This document shows, in pieces, positions 1 through 11,752 of a DNA stretch of 64,000 nucleotides. Positions within the stretch are counted from its first letter, which is position 1, and the number at the start of each line of letters is the position of its first letter. The notes beneath the pieces are model-generated. The model had not been told where the DNA came from and did no database searches. It saw only the letters and a program-made list of their open reading frames with translations. The position numbers were made by a program, and so were the translations under genes. Source of the DNA: Kazachstania africana CBS 2517 (lineage: Eukaryota > Ascomycota > Saccharomycetes > Saccharomycetales > Saccharomycetaceae). The stretch spans positions 1 to 64,000 of the forward strand of contig NC_018946.1 of assembly GCF_000304475.1 (NCBI RefSeq), read 5' to 3'.

Positions 1-1440
1 CGAGATATCTCACTCGAAATACGGCGTCAGAGACATGATCCTGTCGTATAATGGATCTAATCACTGTCTCATAACATTATCTCGCTGCAAATATAACTCA
101 CTGCTCACTCCCTCTAGTCTACTCTCATTTTCGCTGATTGCTTTCCATATATTTTCCTCATCTTCACATACTTCCCTACTTTACATACTATCTTGGAATA
201 ATATTTTAATATCATCATTGAATACCACTTTTCCACTCTCCATCACTCTCTATTCTGTAAACACCTACTTTTCTCTTTTCCAATATTAACATTTACGCCA
301 ATCCGAAACGATATTTCTTCAACTTTACTTCGTCTTTTCCTGAAATATTAAAATAAAAATCAGGAACCCACTGACTAAACTATTACACACACGATACATC
401 CATATATAAATGACAAACTTGCCCTATTTCCTCTGAACTAATGGGAAAACTATTATTTTACTATCTCTACTATCAACTTATTCTATATTCGAATAATCGT
501 CTTTCTCTCGACTGATGATCCTGCATCATACATCCACATAAACTGTCCACACTCGACAGATTACGAAACATCTATTCCCATTTTACTACCGTCTACACTC
601 ATCGAGACACTCTCTTATATCTTCTCACCGTAAAACCTCGCACAATCGCTCTTCTTATAACTCCCCGAACAAACTCGCATTCCAATTTCATTTTCTTTTC
701 CCAGCGCGACGGAGAAAACTGATTCTCATTGAATTTATTTTTGAGAAAACCTCGCTCACAGGATTCTCCTTACTTTTCGCCCAGATTTTCACAGTGAGAG
801 AATACCGTACAGACAACACTTGAAAGATCTCGTGCGACCATTTCTGAGGAAACTTCTTTAATACTAATCTTTCAACCTTCTCACCTCAATACAATAATCA
901 ACACACACACTTTCTATCCAAAATACATTTAATTATTCCTGAACTACTCACCCGCTCCCTTTTCAATATCACTTACCTCTACATATTACACTTCCCTCTG
1001 CCATTCTTCTCTTCGCCTTTTTCTCTTTCGACTATTTTCTCGCGCAAACAGACCTCTCGAAATCTGCGCTTGATCTCAGAAGAAAAAATCTCAAATCTTC
1101 CCCCGCTCTGCGAGATCGTCTCGGCCAACTTTCCCCTGCGTAACTGTCTGAAACAACAAGACTGAAAATGATCATTTTGACATGACAATTTCCATTCCAC
1201 GTACATCTGAACCCACAAAATACAATGAAATCTACCTCATTTCATCACACTACATATATCTACAAACCATGATCATAGAACACTCTGCTATACACCATCT
1301 TTTCTATCTTATCACCGTCAACACTCTTACTCTGACCACCTCGCTCCCCCACCCATTTTATACCTCTGCTTATCTCTTTTTCACTGTCACAGTCTGCATA
1401 CTTATCATTTCAATCCACCTTCTTAAATACTACAAATAAA

Positions 1441-2234
1441 TCAACTTTATCAATCATAAACTGAAACAGGAATAACTTTACTTGACTTATATGTAATTGA
1501 TAAATGAACTCAAATGTCATTAATAATCATCTCTGACACTTCGGAAACTAACCATCCCATAAGCAATATCCTCATCGATAGATATCAACTAATCATTATT
1601 TCTACTTCCGAACATCCCTGTATCAATAAATATCAATTACGGAATCCTCCAAACCTTTAAATTCCCCTCCTTCAACTTTGATTCTGATNNNNNNNNNNNN
1701 NNNNNNNNNNNNNNNNNNNNNNNNNNNNNNNNNNNNNNNNNNNNNNNNNNNNNNNNNNNNNNNNNNNNNNNNNNNNNNNNNNNNNNNNNNNNNNNNNNNN
1801 NNNNNNNNNNNNNNNNNNNNNNNNNNNNNNNNNNNNNNNNNNNNNNNNNNNNNNNNNNNNNNNNNNNNNNNNNNNNNNNNNNNNNNNNNNNNNNNNNNNN
1901 NNNNNNNNNNNNNNNNNNNTCTTTTTTCTACTGTCACAGTCTCTATACTTATCATTTCTATCTACCTTCTTAAATACTCAAATAAATCAACTTTATCAAT
2001 CATAAACTGAAACAGGAATAACTTTACTTGACTTATATATAATTGATAAATGAACTCAAATGTCATTAATAATCATCTCTGACACTTCGGAAACTAACCA
2101 TCCCATAAGCAATATCCTCATCGATAGATATCAACTAATCATTATTTCTACTTCCGAACATCCCTGTATCAATAAATATCAATTACGGAATCCTCCAAAC
2201 CTTTAAATTCCCCTCCTTCAACTTTGATTCTGAT
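1441..2234. repeat. Direct repeat on both sides of an assembly gap
   Basis: Bases 1441-1688 and 1987-2234 match at all but one of 248 positions (offset 546), and the sequence just before each is also related. The gap lies between them. The second copy of the large duplication has this sequence once only, near 22190-22435. This is either a local tandem duplication or two unmerged ends of the same sequence left at an assembly gap. Confidence 0.9.
1689..1919. other. Assembly gap (231 N)
   Basis: A run of 231 undetermined bases. Open frames that cross it have no meaning. Confidence 0.99.
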
Positions 2235-2739
2235 TAAATCACAAATTCAGAGAAAACCATCTGTCAATATCTATCGCCAACGACATTCCGTTAAATTTAT
2301 TATTGAACTCTTTTCCTTCTGATATTCAACTTGATAGAACCTCTATCATTCTGAACATTTCAACAATTTCTTCATTATCAAAACCCTCTGTCCCATTTTT
2401 ATCTACTCACTTTACCCATTCGTAAATGAATGAATTCTTCGAACAACTTTGAACAGGCCACTTATGAACTCCGAATATTCTTATCATAACACAACACATC
2501 TACCAGAAACTCACGCTGTCATTCTTGTCAAATACCCTTTTCAATCGAACAGGATACAACAGGAGATCACCACTATTTTAACAAAAGAAACATTTTAATA
2601 AACCTAGCCTATCCACTCCAAGATGACAGATCTCAATCCTATTGACAACCAGTTTCTCTAATATATTCCCTCATATCATACAATGACATGACGCTAATAT
2701 GACTTGAAATTATTTCGACGTTTCTAATTTACAGATATG

Positions 2740-5280
2740 ACACATACGTCAACTCATTCTATATCGGATATATCTAACTAACTCACCATCAATTCAGAAT
2801 ATCTTTATCATTGATGGATATGAACATAATTAATCTGGAGACTCTTCGTTAACAACTTCTGAAAGAACACTTTCAAAATCTGAGAACATTAATCGTAAAT
2901 ATTTCCCTATATCTTTAATCTTAGTAACATTCGTTCAGACATTAACAGCGAATAAATCACTTCATTCAACATTAAATATATTTTACTAATCCACCATCTA
3001 TTTGGAATAACCTTATCATTGATTAATATGAATATAATTACTTGGGGAAGCCAACTATTATCTCCAACAACATAACTTCTGAAATGAGGTTTTCATAACT
3101 TGGACAGATGAATTTTAAATATTCTCCTTCTTATCAATAGAACCCTCTTTCAACAAACTTTCCCTCTCAGAAATGAATGTCATTGTACTATCGCGTGACA
3201 CTCCACTTCACATCACTAATAGATAATACTCATTTAATCAATAGAGACTTGTACCAGTCACAATAAAAATAATCACTCCTTGACACCTAGGAAGGTCCTG
3301 GTAAATCCATGGATCATTTTCAATGGTAGAATTATCCAATATTCGAATACTCTATCGTCTAAATTTGGGACATCCATTCTATGCCAGTTTAACCACTTAC
3401 TGTACTCATCTAATGACATAACATATTATGATCAAACTTTCCAATTTTCATCAACAACATTACTTCGAAAGAACAACGATATAACTTGGAACCACAGACT
3501 CAATAACTGTGATCTTGATATAATAAATTTACGAAAGCCTTTCTCTGTCATTCTTGTCATTCCCGTCAAATAACCCATATTTTATCTAACTGAAGAGAAT
3601 ATGAAGCTATTACTATTCATAACATGGGGAGAACGCCTTCGTATTTGACCTGTTTTACTCATCTCAAAGAATGATCGAGCTAAATTCTAATCACAGCCTT
3701 CACAGACATTCTGTCTAATTTCTTTCAATAACAATAACGATATCATCATTTAATTATGACATACACAACGTTCAACATTCTTATTCTCAAAACTAACATT
3801 AATATCACTTTCAAATCAATCTGTGACGTAACCCTATTATTGAACACACGATCGCATTCCACCAATGATAATTTACTAACTCAGCATCTAGTTGAAATAG
3901 CTTTATCTTTGATTGTCAGGGAACATAAATACTCGAAGAATTCAATTATTTTTCTAATAACATGATAACTTCTTAAATGACAGTCTCGAACCCTGGAAAG
4001 ATGAACCTTAAACATATTTTTCATCACTAACGTCATTCATAATAAGCGTTCTGAAGACTTCACCAACAGGCAACGTTCATTCCAGCATCTTTTTTTTGAA
4101 TAATAGGAATAGGCAATTCATCTTATCGTCTTCGTCCTTCCAGATACAAACGTTATCCAGCTTAATGAATACAAACCAGTGTCAACACTATCGTTGAGAA
4201 TAAATACATCCATTCAATTCTAACCTATACTTTACGAAAGACTATTGAAAACCAGCCTCGTCAATGCGCAATCTCAAATTCTGATCAAGCCAAATACAGA
4301 GATCAATTACCAACGAAGCTTCATGGCTACTTCTTATCGACATCTCGTCACTATTTCAACATCATTACTCAATTGCCAAAAGACTTCCCTAGCACATATT
4401 CAAGAAATTGACTAAAAAACTTGATTTTGACTCCTCTAGATTTGACAATTTTGTGAACTACATCACCTAACACCAACGTTTTAGATCTGTGCATACTTAT
4501 TGTACTAATATCATCAACTTTTTACTTTGAAATATTCCTAAGATCTCTGACATTGTCTTCTCGTTTTATCAATCCAAAAGGGCGCCATTATATAGGGATA
4601 ATTGAAATCAGGGAAGTTCACCAACGTAACCACTTGCTACTAATACAGCTTATCTTTATCAAAAATCTGTCAATTCGCTATTTTGGGCCTCTCCATCCAC
4701 TCTTCTTCCCCTTATCAAATTGATTGTACATTTGAGATCGATTGAATTGACGTCAAATCAGTGTAAACCGACTCTATAACCATGACTACTATCAAGTGAC
4801 CATCAAAGAATATGAATACTCAACTCTTCAACAAACAGTCATGTCAATTAACACTTGAACATCTATTTCATAGCTTCTTCTGGTATTCAGATCTCGAGGG
4901 AATCTACCTGAATAATCGTACTGATCTTGATACTTCAGGCTTCATTTTAATGACAATTGATAATAATTATCTTAATCCTAATCTAATTCGCATTCGTATC
5001 TGTTACACTCGTCACTTCCCTCTTCTCATCTCTCTTCCTTGTTTCTCGAACTAGGAATGAATTAACTTTTTTTTTTTCAAATTTCGATCTTCGAGAAAAA
5101 GAGACTTGATATAATTAATACAAAGGGAGAAACATATTAATCAAGTGAGAAATACAGCCATGTACACATCCATCCGACAATTGGGATACTGGACAGCGTA
5201 ACCACCCCAGTTCAACGGTTACAAAGCTCCAAACTACAGTCATCAACTTCAATTACACATATAAAATACACATCAAACTA
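2740..5280 (-). pseudogene. Decayed tandem protein repeats downstream of family A
   Basis: No long frame remains, but minus-strand translation gives related peptide units with stops and frameshifts. Near 2780-2900, 2990-3125 and 3880-4030 the units share a core of the form (K/R)F(I/M)(F/C)PGFE(T/N)VISEV(I/M)MLLE, followed by a second element of the form (I/L)(K/R)LFQ(I/L)D(G/A)ELV. Near 3280-3420 the minus strand reads without a stop for over 40 codons, including the piece WLNWHRMDVPNLDDRVFEYW. The alternation of short leucine/isoleucine-rich segments is compatible with leucine-rich repeats, but I cannot prove the family. The purine-rich sense strand explains the C-rich, G-poor plus strand. 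The region lies directly downstream of family A on the same strand, and a third locus at 35640-36941 keeps the same order, so it was probably the C-terminal part of that gene. Confidence 0.5.
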
Positions 5281-5285
5281 AACAT

Positions 5286-8200
5286 CTAACTCCCAAGAAT
5301 CCCCCTCCACTTATGAAAACAGACACCTAACACCACCACATAGACTGGACATTTCCCCCTCCTGTACGGAACTATCTCCATCATGTCCGTAATAAACAAA
5401 GGAAATATTCTGTAAGGGCTCACACCGTCCACCTCAATGACCTTGTTTACAATGTCCACATCTAACTCTGCTTCAAATGCCGCCCACAACATCAAAACCA
5501 GCACTCTTTAATAACCCTAAACTATATCAACGTCTATTTTCAAGAACAAATCGCCTCAACTCTACATGGTCACATAGGTAACAACCTAAAACTACCAAAA
5601 ACAACGGAAAGCTTCTTCATTGCAATTGACCTTACTCATAAGTTTTTTAACGAACAGAGGAAATATCCTGTAGTTCGAAACATTGTCAATCCTAAGGTCC
5701 TGTTCAATTATCTTCCTGTCAGCTTCAATCTCGAATATACACCAAAGTAACCACCATCAACTGCTCTACTTCTTTCCTTCAATATATTTAAAACATAATT
5801 CACCGTGTCACTCCCATAATAGTATTCCGCCAGTTCCTTCATCACTACCCTCTTGGGCTGCTCTAGAGTTTCTGGGTCTGTTATTGTTATGGTCTGTTCA
5901 CCAAGAAGAGCGTCCCGGAACCCAGTATCGATAAATGATCTGTGACCCTCATACCAGCTTTCACCTGTTGTAATTCTCCCTTGAATAACTAGGTCCATAA
6001 TATTCAGCTTTTTTCCTATTATTTCCTTCCACAGAAGCCTAAACACAACAATCAAATCAACATTCACCGGTATCAACTCCTCCACCAATGTAACCGACCA
6101 ACTGTAAAATCTGCAAAATTTGACATACATTTTCTTCAATTCATTCATATTTCTCAGATGACGGACAACGAATGGATGGCCTTCTTCTATATTCAATTCT
6201 GCTTGCTGAGAGATAAAGTATCTGGTGTCGACAGCAGCAAACAGCATGAGAAGCTCAGGTACTAATGCACCGACAAATTTCCTCTTCACTGTTTGACATC
6301 TACAGTCGTACTTCCAAGTAAAACACTCCCCACACAGCGCCTCTGGCTTTTTCATTATCCATCTCAAAGCTTTTGGTGGATAAATTTCAGAAAGCATGTT
6401 TTTCATTTCCTCATTCCAGCAAACCCTACAACGGCACCCAGGGATCTTCTACTGTCCGGTAATGCCCTCAGTATCCTCATTAGATGGCCCCTATCGTCAT
6501 TGTCTTCCCCCGTCTTATTACTTCGGTTGAACTTGTATACTCGATTTTGATTAATTACTCTTGTCACTTCTGTGGAAATCTGGTTTTCTCTCTCCCTGCT
6601 CTGACCGCAGCATCTGGCATGGCCCTCGAATGGAAAGGCGTAGAAGGCAGCATCCTGGTTCGGGATATAAATATCCCGTTGAGATCCATGCACCAGACAT
6701 GAGAAGTTTTGTCATCTTATTGATGAGTTTGATTACCTTTGTTCTGATCTCAGCTACAACGGCATCTTCCGGCCTCCCCCATTTCAAATAATGTGGAGCA
6801 GCATGGCATTGACGGCAGAATTTTCAATACACTATTTGTCATTGGATCTTCCTGCATAAGGTCAATGTTATTATTACCTAGAACGGTCATATAATCAGTT
6901 ACAGGACTTCCGAAAGTAAACCATTCTCTCAAAGCTGTTTGACACGCATCAAATTCTATGTGAAGATCATTCTTAGTCGGTGAAATAAAATTTAGCGACA
7001 GAGTCTTGGTACCCAAACTGACAGAGCCCTTTTCCAAATCTGTTGTGACAAAGTTACGGGCTGCCATGTCCTCCTCTTTCATGACTTTCGAGTATAACGT
7101 TTTGAACTATCCATAAAAGTGTGCTCCCATGTTGACATCATCTACAACCCTCTGTGATTCCTCCTCGTTGATCTCTGAAAAACCAAACACCTTGATAAAC
7201 AATTTGATAGCATCCAGTATGTGTCTGTAGGCTCTAACATGGAGTCGTGGACAGGGTTGCCCATGTGATACCCGTTGGTTGAAGTTGAAGCAGCAGGAAT
7301 GAACCCATCTCGTGAAATACTCGTGGCAACCCCCTTCGATCAATAATCATAAATTGTATCGTACTAAATAGAGACGCATTGCCCTTCATTTTCAAGATTG
7401 TTCAAAGCTTCTATTCTATGTTGTGGCAAAAAGTCCTTGTCTCTGAGAAATGATAATCTGTGCCCATTAATCGAAAAATAAAGAGGGTACGCCAACCGCC
7501 TTCCGTATTCTTCAACAGAGCGTTTAGTTGAATCCTTGATGAATGCATTTCTACCAACATGAAAGTCCCTGCCAAAGTATAGCTTCCCATTTCTTCTAGC
7601 ATTGGCATAAGCTTCCTTTAAAATCTTTCTGTAAAATGCTCTCATTTCCTCTGCATTATATGACGTAATAATATCGTAGTCTTCTTCAGTAAAATTGAAG
7701 GAGCTGGTATCTATAATCGTCGAGCTGACTCTATTATCTCTTGTCTGTTCTACGCTGTCGAACACATCATTCATTTCGGGCATTTCTTCCTTCCTTGGAT
7801 GTGTCCTTTTCAGGTAAATGTAGTTTCTTCCCTTTAAGGAGACACGATGGCATCTTTCCACAAATGTTCTTTTAAGTCTCCTTTTGTTTCTTGTACATAG
7901 CGTGCTTCCTTTATGGAGGATAGTGCCATCGTACATCTCACAGAATTGGTAAGCCTGATGGTCCACCAATTTTGCAGCTCCCCCAGAGATGTATTCAAAG
8001 ATTACAGTTCCAGATCTGTCGATTACGTCATATTGTTGTAATACTTGTGCGTTTAATAGCTCTATCTTTGGCTTAGAAAGTCATCGATGTAACGACTGAT
8101 TTTGCAATAATTTTACGATTTCTTTAATCAACAATCCATCCTTCCACAAGGGAAGGACGTGCGTTAATAGTAACTTTCATTGATTGACTCTCATATTTAG

Positions 8201-8450
8201 CTGTGCTTATTGTTACTTTTCTCGATAATGTTGATGAATGGAACAACTTCTTCAAGATCAGATCTTCGCTTTTATCTTTTTCGTAGAAAAAACAAAATTT
8301 TGTAGTGACGCGTCAGTAACAGTAGATCCGTGATATGTAGAGGATAAAGTCCTGATCTCTGCTCCATTCATAGGTGCAATCTGTGTTAGTACCAATAGAA
8401 GACGATGAACTAAAAAGTGCCACGTGAGTTCGCAGGAGAACAGAGGTCAT
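5286..8450 (-). pseudogene. Family A, copy 1: large unrecognised protein gene, broken
   Basis: I do not recognise this protein. The frame starts at an ATG at 8448-8450, about 85 bases downstream of a TATA box, and can be followed in pieces to 5286, close to 1,050 codons. Visible lesions: TGA at 8316-8318, a shift near 8270, a shift near 8130, TGA at 8081-8083, TAG at 7364-7366, a one-base loss just after it, TAG at 7107-7109, and shifts near 6680, 6430 and 5740. Both TAG codons are TAT (Tyr) in the partial copy at 12431-13440, which shows independent decay. The longest clean pieces are 7364-8080 and 5708-6440. A Cys-rich stretch near 6300-6440 (RCRVCW, LCGEC, DCRC) could bind a metal. The last part contains two diverged units of the form VSxYRIFPLF(I/V), near 5660 and 5420. 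The product was probably intracellular: I see no signal peptide. Its neighbours are a small membrane protein and a killer-like secreted protein. Confidence 0.8.
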
Positions 8451-8660
8451 GGCCAATCGCTCTTAACCAAGGCGATGGGACGCTAGAGTCTGGTGTAGCC
8501 TCGTCTATTAAAGACCATATTACGAGCTTTCCTTATATAAGAATCTAGAACCGTACTATTTAATTTTATACATACTTCATAAACATCTAAACTATAGCTT
8601 TATTTCAGTAAAACAAGTATAAACCGCCAAGAAGTACTTATTCAATGTATAGGTGCATGT
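8451..8660 (-). promoter_or_regulatory. Family A promoter
   Basis: On the minus strand a TATATAA box lies at about 8533-8540, roughly 85 bases before the ATG at 8450. The stretch from the box to the ATG, including the 'gcgatgggacgctagagtct' element at 8471-8490, is recognisable again at 29664-29760 and 36942-37310. It is therefore the conserved 5' region of the family rather than chance sequence. Confidence 0.6.
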
Positions 8661-8703
8661 TTTAATCAGAGTTTAAAAACGAAATAAAGCCTACGTACAC
8701 AAC

Positions 8704-9154
8704 CTATAATATCCAAAGGAAGGCACTTGCCATAGCCAACATCAACAAAGTAAAGATTAAACTGAGGAAAAAATCTTTCTTTCCTTTAAAGGTACCCAGC
8801 AATGTTTTAAAGCCTTTTTGCGGTGAAATTAATATCACAAATGTCATCCACGCACTGAAGATATACAATGTTAGAAATAAACAAACGAATGATTTGATAA
8901 TCACGTTTCTAAGATCCTTGCGAGCGGCCAATTTTTCTTCGTACGAGGAAAATGACTTCATTCTAAAAATATTGGAATATATAAAGACAGTACCAAAGAA
9001 ACAAGATATCAAAATTAGAATAACAGCTAATATAACCTGTTACTTTGTATAGAGAAATATACTTCAGACAGTTTGCCTTCTCTGTTATAAATGATTCCAT
9101 AAAATGTTCAGTACTGATAACAGATTTATATATCTCAGTTGCCCACCTCCCCAT
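8704..9154 (-). pseudogene. Small multi-pass membrane protein, apparently frameshifted
   Basis: Two overlapping minus-strand frames join into one plausible protein of about 140-150 residues. The 5' part starts at an ATG at 9154; the second frame, from about 9035 down to 8704, takes over after a one-base shift near 9040. The protein would have three hydrophobic segments: the start of the second frame, rich in V, I and L; a central one around FVCLFLTLYIFSAW; and a C-terminal one around FTLLMLAMASAFLWIL. A charged loop (EEKLAARKD) lies between the first two. No family is recognised. It sits between family A and the killer-like gene, divergent from the latter. Small membrane proteins beside toxin genes are often immunity proteins in other systems, but here that is only an inference. 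The second frame might be expressed alone from the Met in its loop (FRMKSF). Confidence 0.35.
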
Positions 9155-9972
9155 TCGGTGTGTGCAATATTATTGGAACACTAAAATTGTGCGGATAAAG
9201 AAACTTTGGCTGCATGAAAAAAATCATCTGACTTTCTGAGCACCAGTGTAATTGAATGGTATTTTTCGACATGCATGATTATCACTTTCATTAGGAAGGC
9301 CAAGAAAGATTTCTATTATGTATGCATGTGCTTCTATTTTTGCAACCACATTTATTAAACCATAATAGTTTCAAAGATTAGCTTTGGCTGGACACATCCG
9401 CCGTACGCAACAATATGGCATGCTACTCTAGTACCAAGAAAAGAGGCAATAATAAATAACTTATATCGCGAAGAAGTGCAGTAGATAAATACGCCCATAA
9501 AGACTTTTTCATAAAGTTATTGAAGCTTAAAAGATTTTTCGGTAAAAATAAAAAAAAAGACTGTATGCTTGCATATTGTTATGAGTATTCGCAAAAATAT
9601 TAAACTCTCATTGGAATTACTGAGCTTGAAATCAACTACGGAAAAAGACACAACATTCGTAGGGCTATTGTCTCAACGGTTGCTACTCTTTTCAGTCGAT
9701 GTGATAAATCACTTCAATAATGAAGCCTAAGCAACAAAACAAACAATTCTACATGTTGCTTTCGCGGGATGTATCCACGAACTAACTGTTTTCGCACATT
9801 TTTATCGTTAGCATCGATTACAAAAGAAATTGAAAATTCATAAAATATTGTTATATAAATCCTCTGTATTATTAACTTTGAGGCATGCTACCGCTTAATG
9901 TAATTTGAATATTTTTTTAGAGATTCAAACAAGAAATACATTCTGAAATCCAAGATTCTATAACTATCCAGT
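9155..9972 (+). promoter_or_regulatory. Upstream region of the killer-like gene
   Basis: AT-rich intergenic DNA with no gene. A good TATA box (TATATAAA) lies at 9852-9859, about 115 bases before the ATG at 9973, a usual yeast spacing. I see no other site I can name. Confidence 0.55.
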
Positions 9973-10944
9973 ATGTTTACAAAAGTCCGAACTTACATCA
10001 TCCCTATTTGTATCACTTTATGTTTACTTCAATCAATAACATTGGTAGATACTCTTGTATCCGCTTCTGGTGTAGCTACACCTGATGAATATATTGAGCT
10101 TGCAAAAAGAAGTATCAAAAATGCTTCCCTCGGGGCAGGATTGGGCATCTCTGGTGCGCTAGCTGGTGTTGCTGGTTATTTTACCAAAACTATCTGCGCT
10201 GCAGGTGGTGCCATGGCAACTGTTTTCGGGACATTGGAAGGAAAGTTGGCCTGTGCTGCTTCTGCTGCTGTCTTCTTGGTACTCAGTGCTGTTACTGGTG
10301 CCTTGGCTGCTGGAGATACTACTGCCATTACAAAACGTGATTTATCATCAAGTATCTATACTGGATATCTTTATCACAATTTAACGGGTATTCATTATAG
10401 CTTAAATTCAGCCCCAATCGAGTTGACTCCTTACTACAATGATGTGGTATCCGTATTGATCGAGAAGGCAAATATTACCAATGTAAAAGTCGCTGACCAT
10501 ATTGCTGCTAACAACGAAACTTTGAATATTAAGCGTGATGAATCCATTCTAATTCACTCACTACACTTTGAACACAATGGCTATAAAATGCATGGTTTCC
10601 ATTTTGATAACACTATTGAGTCTTACCTGGAAGCATTTGTCTCATATAATGAAAACAGCACGGAAAGCTTGCAAAAGCGTGGGACAGCAACTCTTGATTG
10701 GGCCTCTTTTACAGAGGCTTGGTCTGATACGCAACAAGAAGAAGAAGCTAGTGGAAATGCATCTGAAGAAATTGATAATGGTTGGGAAGATTGGGACTTC
10801 GCAAAATGGATTGAACACGATACCGGTAATAAATACTGCCTAGGTGTTGAATGGACGTCCGACAGATCCGAATTTATGGCGGGAGAATTGTACTTCAACG
10901 CATACGGTGGTGTGGATGGAGAATGCTGGGACATATTGGAGTAA
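9973..10944 (+). CDS. Secreted, Kex2-processed protein with killer-preprotoxin-like layout
   Basis: An intact 323-residue protein. A hydrophobic N-terminus (residues 7-30) is a likely secretion signal. Lys-Arg pairs at 45-46, 121-122, 188-189 and 235-236 are potential Kex2 sites. Residues 51-113 are Gly/Ala-rich and hydrophobic, in two stretches able to span or disturb a membrane (around GLGISGALAGVAGYF and ACAASAAVFLVLSAVTGA). Putative N-glycosylation sites occur at 136, 168, 181, 229 and 263. The C-terminal part after 236 is acidic and Trp-rich and ends in a motif GELYFNAYGGVDGECWD, with cysteines at 289 and 318. A signal, a hydrophobic subunit and several dibasic sites are the layout of yeast killer preprotoxins, but I cannot tie it to a named killer toxin. 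Two decayed paralogues (13641-14000, 18345-19394) share the family. It is the only intact member here and has its own TATA box. An alternative role is a pheromone-like or cell-wall secreted protein. Confidence 0.75.
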   Translation: MFTKVRTYIIPICITLCLLQSITLVDTLVSASGVATPDEYIELAKRSIKNASLGAGLGISGALAGVAGYFTKTICAAGGAMATVFGTLEGKLACAASAAVFLVLSAVTGALAAGDTTAITKRDLSSSIYTGYLYHNLTGIHYSLNSAPIELTPYYNDVVSVLIEKANITNVKVADHIAANNETLNIKRDESILIHSLHFEHNGYKMHGFHFDNTIESYLEAFVSYNENSTESLQKRGTATLDWASFTEAWSDTQQEEEASGNASEEIDNGWEDWDFAKWIEHDTGNKYCLGVEWTSDRSEFMAGELYFNAYGGVDGECWDILE

Positions 10945-11752
10945 TTTTATTAGTTCATTCATATGTGCTTTATTTTTCTAACTTCTTTGATTTTTTTAAT
11001 TTTTTCTCAATTCTATTCTAATGAGTGACTAGCTATATAGTCAATCATATATGTTGTTGGCAAAATGTAGAGTTTTTTTTTTCAATTACTAGTAATGCCT
11101 TTGGCTTAAGTATAGTTATTTCCTCTGATATAAAACGTTAGTTACAGTCGCAGGCAGCAACGTTATCACTTATCCTTGAAACGCAAGATAGTTTACTGAA
11201 GACCACTGTTCTCCGAAGCAAGCTCAGGCTACTTCATAGCAGCGATTTGGATAACGACTTATCTGGTAGGCGTATTTCTAAATTGAAAGGGTCTCATGAG
11301 ATACACATCTACCTGGACCACCATAATTTCAATTAGTTCCATGATAGGACTAGCTACAACTTTTTTATTTTAAATATTACGGAACACTCCAACACTTGGT
11401 TCTCAGACTGCGGGGGAGAGCGCTACAACACTGCAAAATTTAGTCCATTGGCATTTACAATTTTATGCTCCATCAGCCTTAATATATGTGTATGGCTATG
11501 AAACGTTATTCTTGGCCACTTAGATGTAACTCTTTGCTAAACTTGAATGGACATCGCCAGCAGAGAAGCAATTTTTTATAGTTACCATTTGAGCCTTTTT
11601 GTCACCGATTTCTACCAAACTGAATGCAATCGTCATAAAGTAGCAGGAGCAAAGTTGTGGCTTGTTGCATATGAGAGGGTTTGATAAAAGAGCTCCCAAT
11701 TTGTTGGTGTATATCAACGTGAGCAAATTCTAGCAGATAAATGACTATGGTT
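10945..11752. other. Intergenic, no gene recognised
   Basis: AT-rich DNA between the killer-like gene and a family-A fragment. A short minus-strand frame at 11520-11726 has no recognisable feature. A run of T at about 11073-11082 is the only simple-sequence element. Confidence 0.5.

Larger units (their letters stand above)
231..5910. repeat. Segmental duplication, copy 1
   Basis: This block reappears in the same orientation at 20986-26128. Similarity begins at the run 'cacttttccactct' and ends inside the family-A reading frame near 5910, where the two copies diverge abruptly. Copy 1 holds an extra tandem segment around the gap at 1689-1919 that copy 2 lacks. Identity is uneven: 3135-3466 is identical to 23345-23676, while the neighbouring stretches carry many substitutions and small indels. 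The plus strand is markedly G-poor and C-rich. I see no intact gene in it; decayed coding sequence on the minus strand is listed separately. The stretch 1-230 to its left has the same C-rich character and no recognisable gene. Confidence 0.93.

Noticed and set aside
979..1218. A 79-codon minus-strand frame present in both duplication copies (also 21718-21957)
   Set aside because: Of eight base differences between the copies seven change the amino acid, as expected for DNA not under protein selection. It stays open only because the copies are similar.
1678..2010. Frames across the first N gap
   Set aside because: They consist mainly of undetermined bases.
3280..3573. Plus-strand frame of 97 codons, also open at 23490-23729
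   Set aside because: The opposite strand gives the better, repeat-related peptide; the copies are identical here, so shared openness proves nothing.
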